Shown: positions 25,932-34,665 of the stretch, in pieces
Layout: the number at the start of each line of letters is the position of its first letter
Numbering within the stretch: position 1 is the first letter of the stretch
Assembly: GCA_964599235.1 (NCBI GenBank)
Contig: CAZRDX010000017.1
Location: 62,001-126,000 of the forward strand
Source: DRPN01 sp964599235
GTDB taxonomy: Bacteria > Bacteroidota > Bacteroidia > Bacteroidales > VadinHA17
DNA: 64,000 nt
Direction of reading: 5' to 3'
Position numbers and translations under genes: made by a program
Notes under the pieces: generated by a model
The model's input: only the letters and a program-made list of their open reading frames with translations
Databases searched by the model: none
Told to the model about the DNA's origin: nothing

Positions 25932-28223
25932 TTATTGTTCCTTCTCTTCTGAAAGGGGGGTCATGGAGGGAGGGGCCCATGACGGATCACTCCCCCAGGA
26001 CTTTACAGGCACCGGGGACATTTCCACTTCCAGGACACCACCCTGGTCGATCTCCTGGAAAGTGAGATATGTACGGGCGAGGGTGGTTCCGTTGAGTTTG
26101 ACACTTTTTATATACTTGTTCCGGGGCGAGTTGTTCCCGACAAGAACGGTAAAAGTGTTTCCTTTTCCGGTGGTAATGACCACTTTGTCGAAGAGAGGGC
26201 GACCCAGCACGTAATTCCCGTCGGCGGGATTTTCCTGGTAGAAACCGATGCTGCTCAATACGAACCAGGCGGACATCTGTCCGCAGTCTTCGTTACCGCT
26301 GAGTCCGTTGGGGTCGGCAAAATAGAGCGATCGCAGGATGGTATCCACCCGTTCCTGGGTCTTCCACGGGGCTCCGGCATAAACATACATATAAGCAATG
26401 TGATGGCTGGGTTCGTTACCATGGGCATACTGACCGATCAGACCGGAGATGTCAGGGGATGCCTGCTCACCGGTCACGGGCTCATTCAGGGAGAAGAGAC
26501 TGTCGAGCTTGGCAATGAAAGCCTCCCGTCCACCCATCAGGCGGATCAACCCTTCCACATCGTGGGGTACCAGCCAGGTATATTGCCAGGCATTTCCTTC
26601 CGTGTAATCGAAACTCTCATGGCTGGAATAGCGGGGATCGAAGGGGGTCCGCCAACTGCCATCCGACATGCGGCCCCGCATGAAACGGGTCGACGGATCG
26701 AAATAGTTGCGGTAATATGCAGCTCTCCTGCGATAATAAGCTTCGTCCTCTTTCTTCCCCAGTCTGCGGGCCATATCGGCAATGCACCAGTCGTCAATGG
26801 CATATTCCAGGCCTTTGGAAACAGAATGTCGTTCCTTATCGGCCGGGATGTAACCTTTCTCTTTCACCCATTTGAGGCCCTTGAGGTCGGTCATGGAAGA
26901 TTTTTTCATGGCCTCGAACACCTCTTCGGGATCGAGGGGCAGAAGTCCTTTGGCATAGGCATCAGCCAAAACCGGCACCGCATGGTAGCCCACCATCGTA
27001 TTGGTCTCATTGCCGGTAAGGGCCCATACCGGTAACAGGCCGTATTCTTTATAAAAGTCCATCATCGAGGCAAGGATATCCGGCAACTTGTCCTGTTCGA
27101 TCAGGGTCAGCAGGGGATGTTCAGCCCGGTAGGTATCCCAGAGGGAGTAGACAGTATAACGCCGGTGGTTGCCGCTGTTGTGGATACGGTCGTCGGCCCC
27201 TTTGTAATTGCCGTTCGGGTCGGAATAGAGAAAAGGAGACAAAAGGGTATGGTAGAGGGAAGTATAGAAGATCTTCTTCAGGCTGGTATCTTCGGTCTCC
27301 ACCCGTATTCTGGAGAGTTCCTTCTGCCAGATGTCGTGTGCCTTCCGCCGTACCGCATCGAAGTCCCAGTCCGGGATTTCTTCCATGCTGGCGACGGCTC
27401 CTGCCACATCGGCCGAGGAGATGCCCACCTTGAGCAGAAGAGGTACATTGCTGTCCCCGAAAAAGAAGATTCCCTGGACGTTCTGCCCACTGATGCTGTC
27501 GCCTTCGGTTTTTCTGCCATCCTTCACAGGCACGAAACGCCGGAAAGGTCGTGAAAAACGTGCCGCAAAGAAGACCCGCTGGTCGCGTGCCCATCCCCGC
27601 GAGAAGCGCCATCCTGTCACCAGGCCCGTACTGTCCACCCGGATGGAGGTCTCGGTAGGATGATCCCAATTAATATGGAACCCGAGATCAAAGACCACGG
27701 CCGGTTCTCCTTTCTTCTGAAAAGTATAACGATGAAAACCTGCCCTTTCCGTCACGGTGAGTTCGGCCAGCACCCCCGGTTTCTCCAGGAACACCGAGTA
27801 ATATCCCGGTTCTGCATGTTCCGTGGCATGGGAGAAAAGCGACCAGTGGGGACGCATGAAATTCTGTCCTTCCTCTGTGGTGTCATCATCAAAAGGTCCC
27901 TGCGCAGGCAGGACCAGGATGTCACACAGGTCGCCGATGCCTGTACCGCTGAGATGGAGATGGCTGAAGCCGGCGATGACCGAATCGGTGATGTGGTATC
28001 CTGAGCACCAGTCCCAGCCACTACGTCCGTTGTCAGGGCTCAGCTGCACTCCGCCGAAAGGCAACACCGCCCCCGGATAGGTATGGCCATGGCCGCCGGT
28101 GCCAATGAAAGGATCCACCCAGCGTGTCAGGTCCTCTTCCTGCACCGAAGGTTGGCTGCAACCCACCATCCAAAAAAAGAAACCCCATAAAAAGGCAGCA
28201 AAGTAAAGACGTCCGGTATTCAT
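25932..28223 (-). CDS. GH92 family alpha-mannosidase (lipoprotein) 2
   Basis: This 763-residue enzyme is a second GH92 member, clearly diverged from the one at 22912-25089. The lipobox is MVGC near residue 22. Motifs in order are WVDPFIGTGGHGHTYPGA, AGFSHLHLSGTGIGD, a GNETNTMVGYH segment, GNEPSHHIAYMY and GNEDCGQMSAWF with the catalytic acids. An exo-alpha-mannosidase at the cell surface or in the periplasm is expected. The start codon overlaps the stop of the upstream transglutaminase-like gene by one base (TGATG), so the two are translationally coupled. Both lie in a unit headed by a LacI-type regulator. Confidence 0.93.
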   Translation of the reverse strand: MNTGRLYFAAFLWGFFFWMVGCSQPSVQEEDLTRWVDPFIGTGGHGHTYPGAVLPFGGVQLSPDNGRSGWDWCSGYHITDSVIAGFSHLHLSGTGIGDLCDILVLPAQGPFDDDTTEEGQNFMRPHWSLFSHATEHAEPGYYSVFLEKPGVLAELTVTERAGFHRYTFQKKGEPAVVFDLGFHINWDHPTETSIRVDSTGLVTGWRFSRGWARDQRVFFAARFSRPFRRFVPVKDGRKTEGDSISGQNVQGIFFFGDSNVPLLLKVGISSADVAGAVASMEEIPDWDFDAVRRKAHDIWQKELSRIRVETEDTSLKKIFYTSLYHTLLSPFLYSDPNGNYKGADDRIHNSGNHRRYTVYSLWDTYRAEHPLLTLIEQDKLPDILASMMDFYKEYGLLPVWALTGNETNTMVGYHAVPVLADAYAKGLLPLDPEEVFEAMKKSSMTDLKGLKWVKEKGYIPADKERHSVSKGLEYAIDDWCIADMARRLGKKEDEAYYRRRAAYYRNYFDPSTRFMRGRMSDGSWRTPFDPRYSSHESFDYTEGNAWQYTWLVPHDVEGLIRLMGGREAFIAKLDSLFSLNEPVTGEQASPDISGLIGQYAHGNEPSHHIAYMYVYAGAPWKTQERVDTILRSLYFADPNGLSGNEDCGQMSAWFVLSSIGFYQENPADGNYVLGRPLFDKVVITTGKGNTFTVLVGNNSPRNKYIKSVKLNGTTLARTYLTFQEIDQGGVLEVEMSPVPVKSWGSDPSWAPPSMTPLSEEKEQ

Positions 28224-30865
28224 CAGCTTCTATGTTGGTTAAGTATTGTTTCCGTAGTTCGCACGATCCGCTCAGCGAGGCTGATACGGTATCCTGTCAT
28301 CAGGTCGTACACGATTCCCTCTCCATCCGTTACTATCACGACGGGGTAATCTGGGGGCGCCTCTTTTCCGAGATCCTTGAGCAGCTTCCCCAGCAGTGCC
28401 GCTGAAGGATCGGTAAGGATCCGTACTTCCGGGGGGATCGAGGCAGGCAGGTCACCCTCTTCCCCTTCCCTGCCGTTCAGAATGAGACAGACATCTCCTT
28501 TCCAGCCGTCGAGACTGCTGAGGATCCCGGGCAGTTCGTTCAGCACATGTCTGCTGGGTTCATGACGCAGGTCGACCCAGCACAGAAGGGCTCCTTCGGG
28601 GCGGAACAGGGAAGCAAGGGGAACCTGTTCACCTTCACATGTCTGAAGAAGACCCTGAGGCAGCCTGCCGAGAGGGCGTATAGGGGGAAGATCTTCGCGG
28701 AAAAGAAGTGGCACTGTGGCTCTCTCTCCTTCCTCCAATGAAAAGACCTTCATTCTGCTCATCACACATCCATTCTTCAGTCGCTTGCCTGTTACCAACA
28801 GGTAATGACCCGGGTCCATCGGATGATCATGGAAGCGGGAAGCCTTCATCATGAAAGGGAAATCCATGGTTCTGAAGTTCCCTTGATGATAACGGGCCAG
28901 CGTAAAGTGCACGGCGTATTCGGCGTCGGTCTCCCCGGACAGGGTGAGAAAAGCCGTAAGGCCGGGAAGCTTGTCCTCTCCCGGAAAAAAGAGATCGTGC
29001 CACCCACTCCGGTCATGATAGCGTACCACCTCGCGCGTCTTGTCCAGATAAGCCGGGACACCCAGCGTCCGGCATACGGCTACCAGGAGGATCTGCAGGG
29101 AATGAAGGTCTGACATTCCCAGTTCCCAGGACCCCCGTGGCGTGAGAGGGACATGATAATAGTTGGCCTCCTCCACCAGATGGATTCTAGTGACGAGATG
29201 AGCAGCCAGCTTCTCCGGATCGTTTTTCCATGCTTTTTGCTGTTCACGCGGGATGTTGTTCAGGAAAAAAGCACGGTATGGGACCAGCAACTCATTGTCC
29301 ACACGCGGAGAGAGAAGGTATTTTCCGTAAAAAGCGCTATCTCCGTTACGGGGAGGTGCATGCAGCAGATGGTCCTCGAGCACCTCCGGTGTGATATCCC
29401 GCAGGTCTTTGTCAGAGACGTTTGCCAGGAGCAGGAGGGCTTGCCAACGCAACGTATCGGGCACCTTCTCCAGAAAAGCAGTGATCACAGGATGGTTCCC
29501 CATGCTCTTCACCAGGAAGGATGCGGTCGGCGAGGGCGGATAACCGTGATCCACTGCCCATGAGATGGCTTCTGTCGTATCGAAGAACGTTTCGATATAT
29601 GCCATTCGTATCGAATCCTCCTGACGAAGACGAAGCGCGTTTCGGCGGCTTGCTTCTTCATCCACCTGTACGGTTCTTTTCTTTTCCGGAGGCGGGATCA
29701 TATCAAAGTCGATCGTAAAGGTATCATTTCCGCTTCTGGAGGGTATCAGTAGAAGGGTATCCTGAGTGGCCTCCATTCTGTCAAAAGCATAATGATCATT
29801 GTGGGATACCCACACCAGCAGGTCGCCGTAGCCCGTCTCGAAAGAGACGGTTCCCTCATCGCCTGCGGTCAGGGAAGCCAGCGGATAGAACTCCGCATAG
29901 TTGTATAGGCGGAAGGAGACGACTGCTCCCGGCAGGGGGTTTTGCTGATCATCGACCACCTTCACCATGATCTTTCGGGTATCGGCATAACGGTGCAGAC
30001 AGTTGATCTCAGCGTATTTTTTCTCACGTCTTACCAAGGGTTCGTTACCGTGGTATGCGCCAAAGGCTTTGGTATGTATCAGCATGGCCCGGGAGGCCGG
30101 TCCGGCGAACCACCCCATATCGAGGGCCGGATCGGGTTCACAGGCCCCCAGGAACCTCCACTGGCCGTTCACCCATACTTCCACCCAGGCATGGTTGTCG
30201 TCGGTATGGGCCCAGCGGGGGACATAGACCTGACGCGCCGGAATGGCGAGGGTACGCAGGGCGGCCACCGTGAAGGTCGATTCCTCCCCGCAACGTCCCC
30301 TGGCATTTTTCACGGTGTTCAGGGGTGAGGAGGTGCGTATGTCGGCAGGCTGGTAAGAGACTTTCTCATGGCACCAGTGATTGATTTCCAGGACCGCCTC
30401 TTCCAGATCAAGTCCCGCAACACGCGCCTTAAGCTCGTCATAAAAGACCTGGCGGAAAGTGTCCAGATTCTCGTTGTTGACACGTGGCGGGAGAACATAA
30501 TGCAGGAAGATCTCCTCCGGGATGCTGTTTCCCCAGGGCATCTCCCCGCGCGCCCGCAGTGCAGCCTGTACCTGCCGAAGAAAATATTCGCCGTCGTAAT
30601 CGGCCAGATCGCTGAGCGGCATATAGGCATAGAGGAACATAAGCCCTTCTTTCTGGGCCGTGGTCAGGTGCCTCTCCAGCACGCCGAACAAGGCCTCTTT
30701 CCTCTGCCGGGCCAGCTGACGCACCTCCCGGAACTCCCTTTCCGTCTCATGACGGTACGCTGCATCCCGGATAAGATGTTCCCTCCCGCAGGAGCAGAAA
30801 AACAGAGAAACGATGCTCGGCACCGCGAACAGATAAAAACGAATGTTCCTTAATCTACTCATCAT
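28223..30865 (-). CDS. Transglutaminase-fold lipoprotein with C-terminal thioredoxin-like region
   Basis: This 880-residue protein has a lipoprotein signal peptide (lipobox near FFCSCG, residues 22-27). A helical N-terminal region precedes a transglutaminase-like core with Cys192 in GRCGEES and His225 in DDNHAWVEV; Glu243 in ACEPDP stands near where the triad aspartate normally is. A beta-rich carboxypeptidase-regulatory-like segment follows (MVKVVDDQQNPLPGAVV, near 300). A second transglutaminase-like stretch with SLQILLVAVCRTLGVPAYLD is seen near 610. The end, from about 770, resembles a thioredoxin fold without a CxxC pair. The family is known in Bacteroidales but its reaction is not. It is coupled to the GH92 gene and starts 16 bp after the LacI-type gene. 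Confidence 0.78.
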   Translation of the reverse strand: MMSRLRNIRFYLFAVPSIVSLFFCSCGREHLIRDAAYRHETEREFREVRQLARQRKEALFGVLERHLTTAQKEGLMFLYAYMPLSDLADYDGEYFLRQVQAALRARGEMPWGNSIPEEIFLHYVLPPRVNNENLDTFRQVFYDELKARVAGLDLEEAVLEINHWCHEKVSYQPADIRTSSPLNTVKNARGRCGEESTFTVAALRTLAIPARQVYVPRWAHTDDNHAWVEVWVNGQWRFLGACEPDPALDMGWFAGPASRAMLIHTKAFGAYHGNEPLVRREKKYAEINCLHRYADTRKIMVKVVDDQQNPLPGAVVSFRLYNYAEFYPLASLTAGDEGTVSFETGYGDLLVWVSHNDHYAFDRMEATQDTLLLIPSRSGNDTFTIDFDMIPPPEKKRTVQVDEEASRRNALRLRQEDSIRMAYIETFFDTTEAISWAVDHGYPPSPTASFLVKSMGNHPVITAFLEKVPDTLRWQALLLLANVSDKDLRDITPEVLEDHLLHAPPRNGDSAFYGKYLLSPRVDNELLVPYRAFFLNNIPREQQKAWKNDPEKLAAHLVTRIHLVEEANYYHVPLTPRGSWELGMSDLHSLQILLVAVCRTLGVPAYLDKTREVVRYHDRSGWHDLFFPGEDKLPGLTAFLTLSGETDAEYAVHFTLARYHQGNFRTMDFPFMMKASRFHDHPMDPGHYLLVTGKRLKNGCVMSRMKVFSLEEGERATVPLLFREDLPPIRPLGRLPQGLLQTCEGEQVPLASLFRPEGALLCWVDLRHEPSRHVLNELPGILSSLDGWKGDVCLILNGREGEEGDLPASIPPEVRILTDPSAALLGKLLKDLGKEAPPDYPVVIVTDGEGIVYDLMTGYRISLAERIVRTTETILNQHRS

Positions 30866-30881
30866 CCTCTGAAAAACACGG

Positions 30882-31910
30882 TTACAAAGGTTCGGAAGAT
30901 TTCCGGATACGCACTTCAGGCGGAAGGATGATCTGTTCTTTTTCCACGGGTTTGTCAGCTGCCTGGATCTCTTTCATCAGGATCCTGACAGCCTCCCGGG
31001 CCATTTCTTTCCAGGGCTGGGCGACTGCAGTGATCGAGGGATAGAGCAGCCTGAAGAGCAACAGATCATCAAAACTGACAATGGCTACATCCTGCGGGAT
31101 CCTCAGACCGATTTTTTTGATCACGTTGAGACCGGCCACGGTCAGGTCGTTATTGAGGAAGAAGAGAGCTTCAGCGTTCACGGGACGTTTCAGGAGTTCC
31201 AACAGGGACTGTTCCATGTCCTCCTCAATGGAATCAAAGGGGATCTCCTTGACAAGTCTTTTATCGTACCGTATTCCGTGTTCTTTCAGAGCATCGCGAT
31301 ACCCCTCGTAACGCATACGGATGGGCATCAGATAAGAGGGTGAGATCCTGAGCAGACCGATACGGCGATATCCCTGACGGACAAGGTGGTCGACCACCTG
31401 ATAGGCCCCCAACCGGTTGTCGACCACCACATAGTTGGTCTTCATCTGAGGGAAATGTCTGTCGATCAGGACGAACGGGATCCTGTCGTCCTGGAGTGCC
31501 CGTATTTCCTTTCTCTCTTTGAGGCAGGTGGCCATAATGAGACCGTCGATCTGACGTTCCAGCAGCACCTTGATGAGCCCCATTTCTTTGTCCGGTTTTT
31601 CATCGGAGCTCACTGACATAACACGATATCCGTACCGGTCGGATTCATCTTCTATGACCCGTGCGATACGGGCGAAAAAAGGGTTTGCGATGTTCGGTAC
31701 GATCAGGCCGATGGTCTTCGAAGCACCCAGCCGCAACCCACGGGCCACCAGATTGGGCTTGTAGTTCATTTTTTCAGCCATCTCCACCACCCTGCGTTGG
31801 GTCTCTTTGCTGATCCCCACCTCATCCCCCCGGCCATTGAGCACCAGAGAGACCAGGGTCTTGGAAACTCCCAGTTCACGGGCGATATCACTGAGTGAGA
31901 TTTTTTTCAC
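30882..31910 (-). CDS. LacI family transcriptional regulator
   Basis: This 342-residue protein has an N-terminal helix-turn-helix (SLSDIARELGVSKTLVSLVLNG), the hinge region with NYKPNLVARGLRLG, and a periplasmic-binding-protein-like sensor domain beginning TIGLIVPNIANPFF. It heads the transglutaminase-fold/GH92 unit, 16 bp before the next gene, so it probably controls mannoside utilisation in response to a sugar (inference). A short inverted repeat just upstream of its start (31940-31953) could be its own operator. There is no SusC/SusD pair beside it. Confidence 0.9.
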   Translation of the reverse strand: MKKISLSDIARELGVSKTLVSLVLNGRGDEVGISKETQRRVVEMAEKMNYKPNLVARGLRLGASKTIGLIVPNIANPFFARIARVIEDESDRYGYRVMSVSSDEKPDKEMGLIKVLLERQIDGLIMATCLKERKEIRALQDDRIPFVLIDRHFPQMKTNYVVVDNRLGAYQVVDHLVRQGYRRIGLLRISPSYLMPIRMRYEGYRDALKEHGIRYDKRLVKEIPFDSIEEDMEQSLLELLKRPVNAEALFFLNNDLTVAGLNVIKKIGLRIPQDVAIVSFDDLLLFRLLYPSITAVAQPWKEMAREAVRILMKEIQAADKPVEKEQIILPPEVRIRKSSEPL

Positions 31911-31939
31911 GATCCGTCTGCTGTTCTCTTCTTCTCGTT

Positions 31940-31953
31940 CTAAAACATTTTAG
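31940..31953. promoter_or_regulatory. Candidate operator upstream of the LacI-type gene
   Basis: CTAAAACATTTTAG is a perfect 6-bp inverted repeat with a 2-bp centre. It lies 30 bp before the regulator start, in a spacer shared with the divergent yigZ gene. It lacks the central CG common in LacI-type operators, so this is a weak call. Confidence 0.3.
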
Positions 31954-32026
31954 GTTCGCTTCGCAATTATAGGAAAAAATATGAAAATTACATGCAACGT
32001 TCCGCACCATACAGCCAAGGATGGTA

Positions 32027-32034
32027 TATATTTG
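32027..32034 (+). promoter_or_regulatory. -7 box (TATATTTG) for yigZ
   Basis: TATATTTG fits TAnnTTTG exactly. It lies 24 bp before ATG 32059 and shows that the upstream in-frame ATG at 31981 cannot be the start of this transcript. Confidence 0.65.
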
Positions 32035-32058
32035 CGTGGAACTGCTGATCACAGGGAG

Positions 32059-32667
32059 ATGAAAGATAGTGACGATCGTTATTATACGGTTGGGGGACGC
32101 GGGGAAGGGATCTTTCGTGACCGTGGGAGCCGTTTTCTCTCCTATGCTTTTCCGGCAAGAAGTGTGGAAGAGTTTGAACATGAACTGGCACTGTTGCGGC
32201 GGGCACATCACGGGGCACGGCACCATTGCTGGGCCTACAGACTCTCTCCCGCCTCCGGGGCCTATCGTTACAGTGATGACGGTGAACCTGCCGGGACGGC
32301 GGGCAGGCCCATATACGAACAACTGCTCTCAGCCGGTGTCTACGAGGCTGGGGTGGTCGTGGTGCGTTATTTCGGAGGCATCCTACTGGGCACAGGCGGC
32401 CTTCACAATGCATACAAACGAGCAGCGGCCGAAGCACTGAAGAACGCAGGCAAAGTCCTGCATCTGGTGGAACAAGATCTGATGATCCTTTTCGGTTACG
32501 AACATCTGGACCGTGTGATGCAGGTGATCGACCGTGAGAAGTTAAAGATCCGTGAACAGGAGTTTTCCGAAAAGTGCCGTATCACGGTCACGCTTCCGTT
32601 GTCGGACCTGTCCAGGATACGTGAAAGGCTGGAACGTCAGGAAGGAGTGACCACCCACGTCCTTTAA
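32059..32667 (+). CDS. yigZ: YigZ/IMPACT family protein
   Basis: This protein of about 202 residues has the UPF0029 (Impact N-terminal) domain with KGSRF-like FRDRGSRFLSYAFP, the HHCWAYRL segment, DDGEPAGTAGRPI and VVRYFGGILLGTGGL. A C-terminal DUF1949-like ferredoxin fold follows. Family members bind nucleic acids or ribosomes, and the bacterial role is uncertain. The longer frame starting at 31981 is rejected because a -7 box lies within it. pyrB follows after about 37 bp with its own possible -7 element, so the two may or may not be co-transcribed. Confidence 0.88.
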   Translation: MKDSDDRYYTVGGRGEGIFRDRGSRFLSYAFPARSVEEFEHELALLRRAHHGARHHCWAYRLSPASGAYRYSDDGEPAGTAGRPIYEQLLSAGVYEAGVVVVRYFGGILLGTGGLHNAYKRAAAEALKNAGKVLHLVEQDLMILFGYEHLDRVMQVIDREKLKIREQEFSEKCRITVTLPLSDLSRIRERLERQEGVTTHVL

Positions 32668-32674
32668 TTTTTTG

Positions 32675-32682
32675 TATCTTTA
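32675..32682 (+). promoter_or_regulatory. Possible -7 box (TATCTTTA) for pyrB
   Basis: TATCTTTA is one base off TAnnTTTG and lies 22 bp before ATG 32705. It suits the choice of the downstream ATG over the TTG at 32672. Confidence 0.4.
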
Positions 32683-32704
32683 TGACGTTCATATCCGGTA
32701 TCCG

Positions 32705-33622
32705 ATGAGCTCGCTGAAGAACAAAAGTCTCGTCTCCATCAACGACTACACTCCCGAAGAGATTGAGTTCGTGCTGGAGGCAGCATCACGTTTTGAACAA
32801 TCCCCTCCGGCAGGTCTTCTTTCCGACAAGGTCGTTGCCGCGCTTTTCTTCGAGCCTTCCACGCGCACCCGTCTCAGTTTCGAAAGCGCGGTAAAAAGGA
32901 TGGGAGGCCGTATCATCGGTTTTGCGGATGCCGGCAGTTCGAGTGTCACCAAAGGTGAATCGCTCAAGGACACCATCCTGACGGTAAGCAACTACAGCGA
33001 TCTGATCGTGATGCGTCATTCGCTGGAAGGAAGCGCACGGTATGCCAGTGAGGTCTCTCCCGTACCCATCATCAACGCCGGTGACGGCGCCAACCAGCAT
33101 CCTACCCAGACACTCCTCGACCTGTACTCGATCCGCAAGACACAGGGCACCCTGGACGGGCTCAATATCTTCCTGGTGGGCGACCTGAAATACGGCCGGA
33201 CGGTCCATTCCCTTCTGATCGCCCTGTCCAACTACAACACCACCTTCAATTTCATCTCGCCCGTCGAATTGCGTATGCCGGACGAATACAAGATGATCCT
33301 GGAAAGAAAGGGGCTGAAATATTACGAACACGACGATTTCACCGACATCATCTCCCGCGCCGACATTGTTTACATGACACGGGTGCAGCGGGAACGTTTT
33401 TCGGATCCGTTGGAGTATGAAAAAGTGAAGAACATTTATGTTCTTCGCAACGAGATGCTGGAGAACACGAAAGACAACCTGCGCATTCTGCATCCGCTGC
33501 CCCGCGTGAACGAGATCGAGAGCGACGTGGACAACAACCCCAAAGCCTATTATTTTGAGCAGGCTCTCAACGGTGTCTTTGTTCGTCAGGCCATCATAGC
33601 CGCGATCCTGGGTAAGATCTAA
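32705..33622 (+). CDS. pyrB: Aspartate carbamoyltransferase catalytic subunit
   Basis: This protein of about 305 residues condenses carbamoyl phosphate with aspartate in de novo pyrimidine synthesis. The carbamoyl-phosphate motif FFEPSTRTRLSFE lies near residue 50, with further active-site segments SVTKGESLKDT, the HSLEGSARYASEV loop, and HPTQTLLDLYSI. The C-terminal HPLPRVNEI motif is also present. The ATG giving MSSLKNKSLVSINDY matches the usual N-terminus. Its stop overlaps the pyrI start by one base. Confidence 0.96.
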   Translation: MSSLKNKSLVSINDYTPEEIEFVLEAASRFEQSPPAGLLSDKVVAALFFEPSTRTRLSFESAVKRMGGRIIGFADAGSSSVTKGESLKDTILTVSNYSDLIVMRHSLEGSARYASEVSPVPIINAGDGANQHPTQTLLDLYSIRKTQGTLDGLNIFLVGDLKYGRTVHSLLIALSNYNTTFNFISPVELRMPDEYKMILERKGLKYYEHDDFTDIISRADIVYMTRVQRERFSDPLEYEKVKNIYVLRNEMLENTKDNLRILHPLPRVNEIESDVDNNPKAYYFEQALNGVFVRQAIIAAILGKI

Positions 33623-34092
33623 TGCGTGGAACCATGGGCGAAGTAAAACATCTCAGTGTCAGTGCCATCAAGAACGGTACGGTGATCGACCACATTCCCG
33701 CCGGTTCGCTTTTCTCGGTGATCAACATCCTGGGTCTGGAGGCGATCACCACACAGATCACCTTTGGCACCAACCTGGAAAGCAAGAAGTTCGGCAAGAA
33801 AGGGATCATCAAGGTCTCCGACATCTATTTCACCGAGCAGGAGATCAACAAGATCGCGCTGGTAGCACCGGCAGCACGGCTCAACATCATCCGCGATTAT
33901 GAGGTGGTGGAGAAGCACCAGCTCACCATCCCCGACGAGATCGAGGGGATCGTCAAATGTTTCAACCCGGCATGCGTCACCAACCACGAGCCGATACGCA
34001 CCCGTTTCCGGATCATTTCAAAAAAGCCTTTGCGGCTCAAGTGTCATTATTGCGAGAAGATCACCGACGAGGAACACCTCACCATCATCTGA
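33622..34092 (+). CDS. pyrI: Aspartate carbamoyltransferase regulatory subunit
   Basis: This protein of about 156 residues binds nucleotide effectors and forms the holoenzyme with PyrB. The N-terminal allosteric domain includes NGTVIDHIPAG, and the C-terminal zinc domain has the four cysteines in VKCFNPACV and LKCHYCEKI. ATG 33622 overlaps the pyrB stop (TAATG); ATG 33634 is an alternative that removes four residues. The 3' end overlaps the opposing DUF4293 gene by 8 bp. Confidence 0.95.
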   Translation: MRGTMGEVKHLSVSAIKNGTVIDHIPAGSLFSVINILGLEAITTQITFGTNLESKKFGKKGIIKVSDIYFTEQEINKIALVAPAARLNIIRDYEVVEKHQLTIPDEIEGIVKCFNPACVTNHEPIRTRFRIISKKPLRLKCHYCEKITDEEHLTII

Positions 34093-34543
34093 TGCGGTCG
34101 GCTGACCGTACCAGCAGTTCATCTTTCAGGATGTTCCGGAACGCCAGCCAGCTGAGCAGGATGGCCATCAGCGGAAAAAGGAGCGAGACGCGGAAAAGCA
34201 CCTGCATCTCCCATTCCTTCACAGCATAGTAGATATACCAACCTGCCAGAATCAGGATACCGGCCATCAGCAGCATGTTGAAGATGGTGAGACGCATCTG
34301 AAGGGTTCTGTTCCGGAAAAGGAAGATCACCACCGGATGGAGCACCGCCACGACCCCGAGCAGGATCTGCAGAGGAAGAACCCCTTGCAACAGTTCCTCT
34401 CCCCCTTCCGCATGGATACCCGAGAAATCAAAGACGTAGGTGACTGCCGAAGGATCGATGAAGGCTGCATAAGGATAAAAGAACATCAGCACGATCAGGA
34501 CGAGCGAACCGAGAAGGTAAAGGGTCTGTACACGTTGTATCAT
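34085..34543 (-). CDS. DUF4293 family membrane protein
   Basis: This protein of about 152 residues has four predicted transmembrane segments (LYLLGSLVLIVLMFFYPYA; LLGVVAVLHPVVIFLF; a third with MLLMAGILILAGWYIYYA; and a fourth with LFPLMAILLSWLAF). It opens MIQRVQTLYLL and ends in a charged tail (FRNILKDELLVRSADRIR). These features match the DUF4293 family of Bacteroidota, whose role is unknown. ATG 34543 is preferred over the frame's upstream extension to 34588 because MIQRVQT is the conserved start. It converges on pyrI with an 8-bp overlap. Confidence 0.8.
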   Translation of the reverse strand: MIQRVQTLYLLGSLVLIVLMFFYPYAAFIDPSAVTYVFDFSGIHAEGGEELLQGVLPLQILLGVVAVLHPVVIFLFRNRTLQMRLTIFNMLLMAGILILAGWYIYYAVKEWEMQVLFRVSLLFPLMAILLSWLAFRNILKDELLVRSADRIR

Positions 34544-34639
34544 GGTCGTAAGCTTTTCCGTATGCAAAGTTAATTCCTCCCGTAACAATATGAAAATCGT
34601 TTCCGGGAGGATGTGCAGATAAGAAAAAAGATTTTTGGT

Positions 34640-34647
34640 TAACTTTA
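34640..34647 (+). promoter_or_regulatory. Possible -7 box (TAACTTTA) for the nucleoside phosphorylase gene
   Basis: TAACTTTA differs from TAnnTTTG at the last base and lies 18 bp before ATG 34666, a spacing like that of the other promoters in this window. Confidence 0.45.
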
Positions 34648-34665
34648 CCTTTTCATTAAGCTGCC

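Noticed and set aside
31981..32058. N-terminal extension of YigZ from ATG 31981
   Set aside because: A perfect -7 box at 32027-32034 lies within it and the extension has no family match; ATG 32059 is used.
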